DNA of 64,000 nucleotides from Sarcocystis neurona (Eukaryota > Apicomplexa > Conoidasida > Eucoccidiorida > Sarcocystidae): contig KL647300.1 in NCBI GenBank assembly GCA_000727475.1, positions 3,166,725 through 3,230,724 on the forward strand, given 5' to 3'. A program made the position numbers and the translations under genes. Under the pieces are notes generated by a model. The model worked only from the letters and a program-made list of their open reading frames with translations, was not told the DNA's origin and did no database searches. Positions 1-12,512 of the stretch are shown here, one piece after another (position 1 is the first letter of the stretch; every line of letters starts with the position of its first letter).

Positions 1-18
1 TATATGAGGAGAGAAAAG

Positions 19-88
19 CACATACAGAATAAATAGTGTCCATACCGAGAGAAACACATACAGAATAGATAGTGTCCATATCCATATA
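19..88. repeat. 36-bp tandem duplication
   Basis: Two adjacent copies of a 36-bp unit start at 19 and 55. Each begins CACATACAGAATA and continues through TAGTGTCCATA, with a few mismatches. It lies in AT/AG-rich DNA with no coding signal. Confidence 0.7.
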
Positions 89-2409
89 TATATATGTATA
101 CAGAGCGACGACGAACGGCCTAGAAAGGTACATAGACAGCGAGTTCGCAGCCTTTCTTTCTCTCTCATTGTCTACCTCTCCGTATATCTACTTTTTCAGC
201 AGAGAAATGCAGACACAGTTGTTTATGATCGAGTATATAGAGACGTGTACAGAAGTCGTCTAATGCCCGTCTCTGTCTCTATCCTCACTCACATGTGTAC
301 GTAGGTACACATCACCAGACGTATACGTGTATGCAGAAGAGAAAAATGGCTCCACAACGGAAGGCTTACAAAGATAGACACGGCAAGAGTACAAAGTCTT
401 TATCTCTCTCTTACTCCCAATCTACGTACGTCTACACTATATGCAATGTCACACAGATACGCCTATATACACACCTATATATGTATAGCGTCGACTTTCT
501 CTCTGTCTCTCCAGATATATTGATATTGATATGTGCGTGCGAAGAGGGACGGGCAGACATGCACACGAATGTGTGTATGTCACGTTTTATACAAAACGAG
601 TCAAAACTCTGTTTCACTTTCTACATGTGTGTATCTATACGTTCGTGCAGAGAGAGACAGATGGCCACCTACAAACGCATGTATATACAAGGCTACACAC
701 AGAGGAGGAAGACGTACGAAGATTAGCTCTCTGCCCCTCTACACGCACGTGCGGCGCTGTCCTTTAGAAGCTACGGGATTTTAAGCCCGTGCGGCAGCAG
801 CCATTTGCCCGAGACACGCATTCACATGTATGCGTGCGTATATACGTACGTATGTAAATGGATGTATACGTATACATATATATATGTGTATCATTTGTGT
901 GACGCTGCGCAGATGAAACGAGTCACGAAATGTATTCTCGTCGCCCCACCCCCTCCTCCATAGCAGTTCTCTACTTTCCACCTCTTCGTCTACGGCAGGG
1001 CGTGGATGCACAGGCGTCTTCACGTCCAGACGGTTGGATGCAAACGGAGAGTCGAACGCGTTGTGTGCAGTCGCCTAGCATCGGCCCTCGCCCCGAGAAG
1101 TAGGACGAACTGAGACGGGAAACTCCTTCCACCGTCCTACACCAACAAATGCTCTCAGCTGCATGCAGATATTTGTGCCTCTCGCCTGCCGTCAAAAAGA
1201 TGACATCTAAAGGCGGTGCTATTCCACACGTAAGAACGACGGAGAGACTGGAGTGGAGGAAGCGTCATCAGCTGCAACAGCCGAATAGAGGAGAACGCCG
1301 CAGCAGCAGAAGAAAACGAAGCAGCGGTAGCCGCAGACCAGAATAAGAGGCAGCAGCAGCAGCAGCATCCGCAGACCAGAAGAAGAGGTAGCAGCAGCAG
1401 CCCCTGACCAGAAGAAGACGCAGTAGCAGCAGCCGCAGACCACAAGAAGAGGCAGCAGCAGCAGCATCCGCAGATCAGAAGAAGAGGTAGCAGCAGCAGC
1501 CCCTGACCAGAAGAAGACGCAGCAGCAGCAGCCGCAGACCACAAGAAGAGGCAGCAGCAGCAGCAGCATCCGCAGACCAGAGGGGAAGGCAGCAGCAGCT
1601 GCACCCGCAGACCAGAACACGGGGCAGCAGCAGCAGCCGCGTACCAGCAGAGGCAGCTGTAGCAGATCAGATGCATCAGCAGTGCGAGTAGCAGCGCACG
1701 TTCTCCTCCGTGAGAAGAAACGAATGACGCTGCATTCCGGAGAATCGCCTTGGCGTCTGAGGCAGCAGCAACTTTCCCTCAGACGCCAAGACGAGCCGCG
1801 CGACAAAAGGCAGCAGCGAAGGCAGATGAGGTATTTGCAGCAGTGGACAGCAGCTGCCCTAAACCGATACAGAAGCAGCTCCGCACGCAGTCAGCCCCGC
1901 AGTAGCCGAGAGCGGGAGGGGCACGAGAAGCAGCAGCAGCAGCGGCGACCGAGCGGGTCGTCCCGTCGGAGAGCGCAGGACATGGGATGCAGCACGGATG
2001 CATGCGGTCCCTGGTGACACACAAGTCACTACACACAGATATGTCGCCCGCAGGAGTCGCACGCACGGCCGCAGCAGTCAAAGCGAATGCGCGAACGGTT
2101 GACGCAGAAAGAGAAGTAGTCACCGAGAAGAGCAACAGCAGCAGCGGACGAAGGAGGGGTGCCCGCCGCGTGCCGCAGCACTCTGTGGAAGCAGTAACGT
2201 GGCAGATCCAGAGAAACAGCTCCGTAGCCCCTACAGCCGTATGAAGCGCAGCAAAGGCAGCGTCGCTTACATCACTTTAAAAGTGAAACCCGCTCCTGAC
2301 AAATATACGGGTGAAGAGAAAGACGACACTTCGCTACATACGGTAGCAGGAAAGATTGACGCGACGCTTTTATCTACGCAGCAACAGACGTACGCCAGGA
2401 ATGACTTAC
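89..2409. other. No exon recognised; microsatellite and CAG-rich DNA, probably intron of the ASNSD1-like gene
   Basis: The left part (to about 900) is TA/TG/CA-rich with short meaningless ORFs. From about 1,270 to 2,200 the plus strand is packed with CAG. The next ASNSD1 exon should encode the conserved segment around GRDDR and RFPFLDE. I looked for it by eye on the minus strand here and did not find it. The simplest reading is that this is intron and that the C-terminal exons lie left of base 1. Confidence 0.45.
1345..1620. repeat. CAG-rich higher-order repeat, 99-bp period
   Basis: Sub-units of about 33 bp (GCAGACCAGAAGAAGA followed by a run of GCA) are arranged in a 99-bp super-unit. The marker CCCCTGACCAGAAGAAGA recurs at about 1,401 and 1,500. 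Both periods are multiples of 3, so all frames stay open and long spurious ORFs appear on the minus strand. I do not call these genes. Confidence 0.7.
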
Positions 2410-5400
2410 AGCAGCATTTCCTCCTGCAGTCCTTCTGTCCCGCGCTTCAAACGGGCAGTCTTGTGCCGGCCGTACCCGCCGAAGAGTTCATCCGCGCCAC
2501 TTCCTATCAGCAGCACCTCACTCTCTATACTATACATGTGATCTGCAGCAAAATATCGAACAGCACCGGCAGCACAAACAGCAAAATCAGCTGCAGCGCT
2601 GCTGCTGAAAATATCGAACAGCACCAGCAGCACAAGCAGCAAAATCAGCTGCAGCGCTGCTGCTGCCAACCGCAGCAGCTGGACGTGCAGTGGTAGCCAC
2701 AGCGACTACACGCCCCCACAAGCAACTGCAGCGCGCACAGAGAAAAGCAGCAGCATGCCGTACTACTACAGACACACAAAGAACAGCAGACACAGCGCGT
2801 CCAGCACGCAGACCAGCGCGCAGGGTCCCGTAGCGCTGGGGACGGGGATGCAGTAGAAGCAGCAACGCATGCAACAGCAGCAAGAAAAACCGCAGAACAA
2901 CCGCAGTGTCTGCGGTGTACGGGGACCACGTGTCAGAGCCCGCTGCGTACGCAACAGCAGCTGCCGCAGATCGCCGGGCGTGAATGTCGGAGGGCGTACA
3001 AGCCTGAACGAGGTTGCCGCATGCAGTAACTGGTGTGGTGGTGCTTAGTAATTGACGTAATGAAGCACTGCCGGGTAAGGGGTGCATATTTGATACGCGC
3101 TATTGACGCAGAGTGAATACAAAGAAAACAAATGGGAAAGTATCCGGGTGACACATGCAAGTGCGTGCATATCTACGGCCAAAAAGACTGCAGCCCGTCA
3201 TCGGTGTGTCGCGCTAGCGAGGTTGCGCGGTAGTAGCGCTGCTGCGTTCGATTCTTTGCACACACACGTCATAAAGAAGCGGCAAGTCGTCCACACGATA
3301 GTAGTGGCGCCGCTGTGTGTGGGGTTGTCCAGGCGATACTGCAGGTTGCCGCTGGAAGAGTCAGCTGCCGCATGCGTTTAGTTAGTTGCTGCGGTGGGAC
3401 AGTCACGCTACACAACAACGTGTGGGGCCGCTACAGCAAAGCAACCGCACTGCCTCGTTTACACTACATGCACCTACGCGTCGCAGAAGCCCGACTGTTG
3501 CCGGTCGCTTGCTGCTGCAGCAACATCCTAAAGTCTGCCACATGGCGACTTACCTAAGCCCGTTCCCGCAGCAGCACCAGCATCTGTCGTTGGCTGTTGA
3601 GTGCAAGAGCGGCAAGAGGAGCAGCCGGCAGGGCTGCAGGAGAAACAGCAGCAGCAGCAGCAGTGGCCGTGGCACATGCGAGACGGCCTCTGCTGCAGAA
3701 GAGCAGCAGCAGGTGCAACGAAGACTGCAGGTAGCCCACTGCAGCAGCCAGCGCGGGAGAACGCCATCGCCTCACGCCGATGAAGCGCGGCAACCTCCTG
3801 CTGCGTCATCGCATACCACGGCAGCGCTCTTTGCTTCTCTGCTGCCGCACTGGGAAAAACGACGTCATCTTCCGCAGACACATGAGCAACAAGACGCTTA
3901 TCGTCAGCGGCCTTTGATTTTCTCGAGGTGGCTGCTCCTTTCTTCGTTGGTTTCTCCCACGAACTGTCTCGTGCCCCGTGAAGCCCTGCAGACGCTGCTT
4001 CACATCCGGATCCTGCTGCCATTGCCGCTGCTTCTCTTGGAAGTCCTGCTGTTGCAGCCGACTTTACAAGTGCTGCTGTTACGTCAGGATCTTCCGCTTC
4101 TGCTGCTGCTGCTGCTGTCGCTGCCTCTGCCCGTGGAGCCGCCGCTGTAAAAAAGATGGCGCCGCACGTTGCAGCCCCTGGTTCAACTTCGTCTGCCGTT
4201 GCCGCTCTGCAGCGGTCCTTGCTGACACCTGGTGCTGCACCTGCTGCTGCTATCAGCGCAGTTGCCTTCGTCCTCCCTTCCTGCTGCTTTTCTGCCTCAT
4301 GCTGCTGCCGCCGCTGATCGCGGTGGACCGGACAGCGCGAGTGCAGCTGTTCAAGACCCGCCGGTATTCCAACAATTCCACGGCCACGCACATGCACGAG
4401 AACCTTGCCACTCCTCCTGTCTTCTTCTTCTGTCACCGCGTTGCTGCTGCTGCTTCTGCTTTCACTTCGGTGTGCTGCTGCTGATTCCACGGAGGACGTC
4501 TCTGCCGCTCCTCGCAGAACAGCTGCCGCCGGTGTCGCTGCTGCTGCACCGGCCACGCTCTGATCCGCTGCAAACCCTGCCCCCGCTGCTGGCTGTGAAA
4601 ATTCTCCTGCTCCTGCTGAGCGTCCACGAGCTGCTTCACCTGCTGCTGTCGACGCTTGTGCTGCTGTTGCAGCTCCGGAGGCTGCTGCGGCAGCCGGACG
4701 TGCTTCTCCTGCCGCTCCTCGCATTCCTGTACGCGCCACTCCTGTGGCCGTGTCTGCACGTCTGCTGTGGTCTGCTGCTTCTCCTACGTAATTGACTGCA
4801 TTAGTTCTTGGACAGCCCGCCGCTGCAGCGGCAGCACGGCGCAATTTTCGACAGCAGAGGCTGCATGCGTTGTGGCTGCAGCCCTTCTTGCTCCGCAGGG
4901 CACAAATGCTGCATCGGAGGAAGACACTCCTCTGTTGCCCGTGTTGGTGCTGGTGCTGCTGTTCCTGACCGTGTGGTTGCCGTTCGAGCTCCTGCTGCTG
5001 CTCCTCCTTCTCCTCCTCGTCCCCCTTCGCTTGGTGCTGCGATTTCGCCCCCTGTTGCCGTTGTTCTTGTTGCCGCTCGAGTCTTTCCTGGCGCTCACGC
5101 AGGACCTGCTGCTGCAGTCGCGTGTTTTGCAACGGCAACCACAGCTGCTGCTGCTGCCGCAGCTGCTGCCATTCCGCTCGGCGATGAAACGTTGGCGAAA
5201 CAAGATAGCCTTTCCCTCTGAAGAAGCAGCGGCGGCAGCAGCACAGGATATCAGCAGCAGAGCAGCAGAGCAAATGACCGGCCACAGAGCATAGCAGCAT
5301 CCCAGCAGCAGCACAGCAGGACAGCCGGAGCAGCTCACAAAGCAGCATACTAGCGATGGCGCAGAGCAGAACGCCGCAGCAGCAGAGCAGTGCAGAACAG

Positions 5401-8400
5401 CAGCAGCAGGGCAGCGCAGAAGACCAGCAGCGGCTGCTCAGAACGCCGCAACAGCAGAACAGCGCAAAACATCGGCAGCAGCTGAGCCGAATGGCAGCAG
5501 CAGCAGCAGACCAGAGCGGAAGACCAGCAGCAGCGGATGCGCGCAGCCCCGGCACTGGGCAGCAGGACACGCACGAGCAGTTGACTTACGCAACGCCCCC
5601 TAGCACCTTTGAGTTTCTCCGGCAAGCAGACAGACATCCTGCGTCCCCAGGAGATGTCATCAACATGTGTTGCGCGTTCAAAGCTGTGTGCAAACGCACT
5701 TCGATACACGCTGCTGCTGCGCGCACGGCGTTGGTGTAGAAACTGCCTGCGGGCATTCCCCGTTCGCCAGTGTGGAGTACAAACGCTCACGAACAACTCA
5801 ACGACAAAGCGCACAAGCTCCTCTTCATTCCTAGACGTGTCTTCAGACATCCTTCAAATGCGCAGATATATGTATACATACGTCTATATCTATCTCTTTA
5901 CATACAAAAGTATATGTTCTATCCATAGTTGCTCACTCTACAGTGCCACAAGGTGTCTACAAAAAAGACGCTCACGGGGCAACCGCACGCAGTTATTACG
6001 CAGACGTGAATACTTGTGCTTCATATATTGAGACACACGACGCACATATATATACACACACGTCTCCACGTCTAGGTACGCGCAGTGTTGGCGGAGAAGC
6101 CAGTCTACGGGCTTTCCACCTCGCCTTCCTTATATGCTACTAGTGGTACGGCGCGACTTCACAGAGAGGGAAAGGAGAACAGGAAGACACTTCTTCGAAA
6201 AATTGTATTTATATATATGTGGCAGGTACAAGTCGTGTAGACGGCGACGTTTCTGTAGTAATACCTGGTGACGACGTACATATTCACCCGTGCGACACAC
6301 TTGTATGAGTAAACATGTTAGAAATAAAGATATATATACATACTCAAATACATATGTAGATAAACATACATATTAATATGTGTGCATATATATACATATA
6401 TATACATATTTTACATATATACACATTTACATATATATACATATATACATAGATATACATATATACATAGATATACATATATACAATTATACACATATAT
6501 ATATATACACACACATACATACAAGTAGTCGTGGGTGAATACGTCTGATATACGGTTACTACTTTCTCGTCTTTCCTCTCTTTCCTTCTCTAAATACACA
6601 GAGGTGTATTTAAATTAAGTAGAACAACTCTTCCATCTTTTCTGCAGTGTTTACCGGGCAGCGAAGTATAGCGCAGCAGCAATGTTGACGTCCATGTGAC
6701 TGCCGTGGGGCCGTAGCGCCTTCAGCAGGCGGCCCTCGGCTGCAGCGAATTCCTCCTCTGCAACGTCTACGCATACGAGCCGCACTTCCAAATGGTCTCC
6801 GAACATCCCGCTGTCGGCAGCAGCAGCAGCAGCCGCAGAACATGCAGCAGCAGCCGCTGACGCAGACACAGGAAGAGCAGGACTCGCGTGCGCAGCAGGG
6901 GCGGTGGAAGCTGCAACCGACGCAGCAGCAGCAGCAGCGACGGGCGAGGCGGCAGGGGGCCGACAAAGCGCAGCAGTTGCAGCAGAGAACGCAGACACGT
7001 CAGCAGCTGCAGCAGACGGAGGAGACCGAATGCCAGCAGCAGCGCGGGCTAACGAGGGAGCCCCTCCACCAGGCACAGCTTCCGCCGCAGTACGTGTTGC
7101 AGGAGCATGCCTTACAGCAGGGGAAGCTGAACGCTCTCCACGTCTGTTCCAAGCACCGGCTGAAACTTCGGTTTCTGCAGTTCTGCTGTCCTGCAGCGGC
7201 ACTCCGCGTCGTCCTCGTTCCCGCAATTCCTTCTGTCGCACCACTTCCTGCTGCTGAAGTTGCTGCTGCAGTTGCTGCTGCCGCAGGCGCTGCAGCTTCT
7301 CAAGGAGCTCCGCGTAGCTGGCCAGACATGTCAGGCGGTCGGGAGCCGACGGTGTGAAAGCAACGTTGACAAGTTCTACCAGCAGCTTCCTCCTTCCCCT
7401 CTCTTGCTGCTGCTTGCATATTTTATTCTTCTTCTCGGCTTCCTGTCCGCCGTTCCCCGGAGGTCCCCCTCCGCTGCGGCTGCTGTTCTGCTTCTCACTT
7501 CCCTCTCCGTTGTCTGCCTCTTCTTCTACACTCCTGTTGCTGCTGGTGTTCTGAGACACTGCTGCTTCCAATTTTACACCTTTCTCCCCACGAACGCATC
7601 TCTTCCTTCTCCTCCATCTCCTCCTCGTCCCGCAGCAGCTGCTGCGGCTGGTGGTCTTGCAGTCTCCTTTGCCATTGCCGCTCCAGCAGTGACTGTCCCC
7701 CTCGTAACACCTGCTCCCGCTCGTGTTGCTCAAGCTGCCGGTGCTGTCTCCGTTGTTGTCGCTGCTGTCATCGGTCGTCCAGCTGCTGCTGGTGGTGCTG
7801 CTGCTGCTCACCCCACGACGCCGCCTTCCTATTGCTGCACGAGCCTTTTCCTCCAACGGGCTTCTGTTGCAGAGGTTGCTGCTGCACTGCATGTACCTGC
7901 TGCAGGAAATCCTTCGCAAACTAAAGCGTTCGCTACTCTTGTGGCTGGCGTTGGTACTGCTGCTTGTCCTGCAGCCGCTGTTGTTTTGCGGGAGAGAAGC
8001 GGCAGCCTCGCTCGTCGAAGAAGAGAAAATTGTTTGCTGAACAGCCAGGCGGCAAAGAACTGCTGCTATCAAGGAAGAGTCTACCCCTCCCGAAAACAGC
8101 ACGGCTACAGACTCCCTCTCATTCTCGCGCTGCTCGCAGCAGCAGCAGCTCTTCTTCTCCCTGCGACTGCTTTCGCCAGGTTCTAAACGGCGCGTGACGC
8201 GCGCAGGGCTGTAGCTGGCCTTTGCCGCGTTGCAGATGCTCTTCGCGTTGCTGTAACCGCTGCTTCCTTTGCTGTCGCTGCTACCCATCTCGCTGCTGTT
8301 CCCCTTGTCGCTGTCCCCCATGCTGCAGCTGCTGCTGTGTTTTGTCAAAGACGTGTTGCTGGGCTTCTCGTCGACACGACAGACTGCTGCAGCTGCGGCA

Positions 8401-11400
8401 GCCCGGGACGGATAGAAGGAAGAGTCAGAGGGAAAACCCGATGTGAAGGACGAGGAGGAGAAGGAGCAACAGCAGCACCAACAGCAGCACGAGCTCTGGC
8501 GGCTGCTGGTTTGCGTGCAGCAGCGACGCAAAGAACTCTCCAACCGACACAGCAGCTCCTCGACTGCAGCAGCCGGGGACAGCGTCAGACAAGAACCAGC
8601 AGCATCACATTCTGGCACAGCAGCCGCGGCCGCACCGTATGCAGCAGCAAAACCGTCCGCTGCAGCAACAGCAGTAGGAAGCACCCCCGACTGGAGGCAA
8701 TTTGCTGCTGGTGGAAGAGGAGGAGGAGGAACGCATGCAGCAGGACTACTCCTTTCTAAAAGCGGGTGCAGCAGCAGTGTGTGTCTCCGTTTCGACAAGA
8801 GGCGGCAGCGTTGGTGTTCGCAGCACCTCGCGCTGCACCAGAAATGTGTGGAAAATAGCGAAGCAGGGGTAGGCCATGGCAGCGTTTGCACAGAGACAAG
8901 CAAGTTCCCCCGTGCTGCTGCTTGAGGCAGCTGAATGCAAAGCTTTTGTTCTGTTGTATTCGTTGCTGCTGCTGCCGCTTTTGCGACGGGCAGGGACGGT
9001 CCTCCCGCTGGTGCGTCTCGCCGCTTTAGTGCTCCTGCTGCTGTCCCGTCTCCTGCTTCGGGTGCGTTTGGGCAAGCCACTGCAGCAGTTTCTTCCGCGC
9101 CTGAAGTCGCGATACTACTACTACTACTACTAATACTCCCTGTCACTCTTGGAAGTAAAATCCCACTCGCTGCTGCTGCTGCCGGCGCTCTTCCGACCGG
9201 GTGTGCGGCGTCGCCTGTGCGTCCTCGTCTTGTAGCGCCCTCCTCCGCAGCAGCAGCTTGTTCTGCTGTTTCCGAAGTGACTGGCAGACCTCCCGCCCCG
9301 GCTGCTGCTGCTGCCGCTGCCGTCCGTGCTCCTCGCGCTGCTGCCCCTTCGGTTTCGGCTGCCGGCTGTGCCGCTGCTGCTGCTAGCGGCTGTGCTGCTG
9401 CCCCTGCTAGTGGCGATGCTGCGCTACCGTCTGGATGAGTCGTACAGAACGACTCCCGAAACAGAGAGGACGGCACTAGAGGAAAAAGAGGAAGTGAACT
9501 GCGGCTTTGCCCCTCCTCGCTGATGGCGCGCTTATTAGCAGCCGCTGCTGCTGTCGTTGCGACACCGTCTGGTGCTGCTCTTCCATCGGTCGTCTTCTCG
9601 TCTGCTGTCGCTGGTCGTAGGGGTGACGCAAGAAGCAGCTGAAGCTGACCCACGCCGCTGATAGAAATTTCCTTATACGTCGGCACAGGGCCCGCACCAG
9701 CTGCACGGTCAAGTGAGAGCGTTGCTTCACGCCCTCCGTTGCTGCCGCTCCGCACCGCCGCGCTGTGCCCTCCGCGGATCCGACCTGGGCACCAACTGCT
9801 GCAGCAGCTGCACGCCATCCCACAGCAGCTGCTCGCACTCCTGCAGCAGCAACGGTGGCTGCTTGGTCTGCAAAATCCCTCTGCGTCACTATAGCTCGAC
9901 GGTTCCAGCGTCAGTACAGGCTGCCAGCATGGCAGTGCGCTGGTGGCATCATCGCTCCGGCTGTTGCTGTCGAGGTTGGCGGGAAGAAGCACGCTCCTGC
10001 TACTGCATAAGCGTCCGCCTAGCAAAGAAAAGCTGTCTTCGGTCCGGCCGGCGCTGCTGCTGACAGCCGTGTGACTCGGGCTGCTACCGACAGATGTGCA
10101 GCTAGCGCTGCTGGACTTGGTAGAAGTGCTGCTGCTGCTGCTATTGCACCGGGGGTCGGTGCGGGTGTACGTACACACGACAAGAGAGCGAGCGCCCATT
10201 TTGTCTCGACAGAAAAACAGCGACTGTAACTTTGACGAATAGTAGACAAGTGCGAACTGAGCGCGCAGTTGCTTGCAGTTACCCCTGCACTTCCTGCTGC
10301 GAGTTGTTCTGCAGCGGGTGCTGCGCACTTCTTCGCAGCTGTTTCCGCTCCTGTCGTTGCCTGCTTCCCCGCTGCTACGGCTGCAGGCGGTCCTGCTGCT
10401 GCTCCTGCTGTTGCTACTGCTGCAGTCGCACGGGAGCGAGACAGTTCCAGCACGGCTGCCAGCGCCATTGCCGCTGCCGCCAGCACCTCCGCTGTTGCTG
10501 CAAGAAAAGTTCGACGGCAGTGCAGCGCGACAACTGCTGCGGCTACCGAGGCGGTCGAGCAGCTGCAGAACTTCTGTGGCCGAAATGCAGTGCTGCAGCG
10601 CGAGCAGCAGCTGTTGTGCACAAACGTCCGTCGCCGTCCTGGCGCGGGAACAGCAGCAGCAGCTGACACGTTGCTGCTGCTGCTGCTCAGGGCGACCGAA
10701 GCTTGCATCTAGGAGCTCAACTGCGCCTTCCTTCGCACCGAAGAAGCAGCAGCAGTTGAGGATCTCTGCCGCTCCTCGCAGCCCGTACACGTCCCCGTCG
10801 AATACAAGCAAATCAACTGCGTTGCTTCTCTCCACATCTTCGCTGCTGCTGCGGCTGCTGCCGTTACTGCAAATGCTCCGTCTGCTGCCACTGCTGCCGT
10901 CACATCGGTGCCACCTGTTTCTGCTGTCGGTCGTCTCGAGGAGGTGCTGCTCGACAACGCGACTACTGCTGTCAACGTTACTGCTGCTGTTGCTGCTGCT
11001 CCTTCTCCTCCTGCTGGCGCTGTTGCCAGGTCTGGTCGTGCTCCTCGGGACGCCGGCACTGCTGCTGCTGGTAGAGCTGACGGTTTTTATGTTGGAGTTG
11101 CTGCTGTCGTCCTCTCTGCAGCTGCTGCTCGTGCTGCAGGGCACGCCACCCATGCACCTGCTGCTGCAGCTTTCTGTAGCACAGCGACTGTCAGCAACAG
11201 GAGACAGACGCAGTGGCACGTCAATACACAAGCAAGAGCAGCAGCAATCACTTCCGTCACAGCCCGCATCGCACTGTGTATGGGCGCTGCTGCTGTTCCG
11301 CATGTATCTGCTGCGGCGGCCGTTGCTGCTGTGGTTGCTGTTACGCCTGGAACTCGGACTGCTGCTGCTGCAGCAGGAGGTGCTGCTGCTGTCGTTGCTG

Positions 11401-12512
11401 GTGCGGCTGCTAGAAGCGCTGTCTCCCGTGCTGCTGCTGCTGCCTGTGCTGCGTTCGAGTGTCCACACACACGATGAAACAAATTCCAACACCGCGCAGG
11501 GAACGGTCTCTTCATGCTGCTGCACGGGGCCAGGCGGCGGGGCACCAGCAGCAGCAGTCGACTTCGTCGCAGGACGCGTCTTAGCGTCAGGTGAAGGAGA
11601 AACGGGAGAGCTGGAGGGAGGTGAGTTCCGAGAGCGAGTCTTTGCTTCTGGCGGACCAGCTGCAGCAGGAAGGCCAGAGAGAGACGCACTAGAAGAGGCA
11701 GAGGGACACTCTTCGGCTGCTGCTGGTGCTGCCGTTGCATCACACGCATGTCCTGTTCCCGCAGAAAGACGAGACGGCAACGAGAACTGCAACAGAACGC
11801 GCCGACGGCGCCTCAGGAACAGAGGCCGCTGTTGCTGCTGGCGCTTCTCGAGCTGGAGAACGGTGCATTCTTCTTGCTGCTGCAGAAGACGGTGCCGTGT
11901 TGACTGCTGCTGCCCCTGACGTTGCTGCTGCTGCGTGTGAAAACGGTGTTTCTCCGCCTCCTGCTGTTCTTGTTGCGGGGTCAGCTGCGGCGAGGCAGGA
12001 GCCGCGGCGGCAGCAGAGCACAGGGGAGCCTCTTCGTCAGGAGCAGCAGGTGTTGCAGCAGCTAGCTTAGTCGAATCACTGCCATTAGCAGCGGAGACCG
12101 AACCAGTACCAGTGAGCTCCGAAAGAGAGGGAGCACGGGCAGCTGCTGCAACAGCTTTTTCTGCTTCAGTAGCAGTTGCAGCTACGGCTGCAACGCGTGC
12201 AACAGTGGAAGCAGCAGGTGCAGCAGCGGCAGCAGCACCACCACCAGGAGGTGTGGCTTTACTAGTGGCATTTGGTTCGTTGTTCACAGTCTGCTGAGAC
12301 GAAGGCGCAGCAACAGTACCAGGTGCACGCTCGAACGGGGCGGCAGCAGCATATGAGTCACGGGTATCATTCGTAGCAGCAGCCGGAAGCGACGGATCCG
12401 ATGCAGCAGAACGTCCAGTCGTAGCAGCAGCAGAAGGAGCAACTGCGTCGATGAAGTGAATCGCGTGTGATGGTGCTGGCGGGTGCCAGAGCGTCACGCG
12501 AAAAGCTGCCAT
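2410..12512 (-). CDS. ASNSD1: Asparagine synthetase domain-containing protein 1 (ASNSD1)-like, partial (3' exons outside window)
   Basis: Minus-strand exons are 12512-6655, 3043-3000 and 2542-2410. Splice phases agree (2, then 1, then 2). Exon 1 starts MAAFRVTLWH. A glutaminase-like part is seen at VDLLVFDGDVYG (about residue 566) and AQFALVYYSSKLQSLFFCRD (about 751-770). The ATP-binding PP-loop is LFSGGVDSSLIAAVL (Ser of SGG near 1474). A segment LVNVAFTPSAPDRLT (about 1710) is typical of ASNSD1 and not of true asparagine synthetases. Exon 3 carries the family signature GSGADELFGGYGRHK. About two thirds of exon 1 is Ala/Ser/Gln repeat, so the protein is several times the usual length of about 640 residues. 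The Met-Cys nucleophile of class-II glutaminases is not at this start, so amide transfer is doubtful unless another first exon exists. ASNSD1 itself is poorly characterised. Family assignment is firm; the start and the role of the inserts are uncertain. Confidence 0.85.
3044..6654 (-). other. Intron 1 of the ASNSD1-like gene, CAG/CTG-rich, with a long nested ORF
   Basis: Exon 1 ends TTC GCT GCC CG before GTAAAC, and exon 2 starts after an AG at 3044-3045. Joining them restores the reading RTTTPVTACGNLVQA and on to YSIESEVLL. The intervening 3.6 kb contains a 680-codon minus-strand ORF (5570-3528), mostly repeat-derived. Inside it, at 4838-4913, is a cysteine cluster, CSICALRSKKGCSHNACSLC. The direct splice does not need this ORF. 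It is either chance, a nested gene or an alternative exon. Confidence 0.5.
6328..6524. repeat. (TA)n/(CA)n microsatellite block
   Basis: About 200 bp of imperfect TATATACA and ACATAGATATACATAT units, lying in intron 1 of the ASNSD1-like gene. No coding potential. Confidence 0.85.

Noticed and set aside
10273..11919. 548-codon plus-strand ORF reading poly-Leu
   Set aside because: It is antisense to the ASNSD1-like exon and encodes long LLLLL runs from CTG blocks, typical of a shadow frame.
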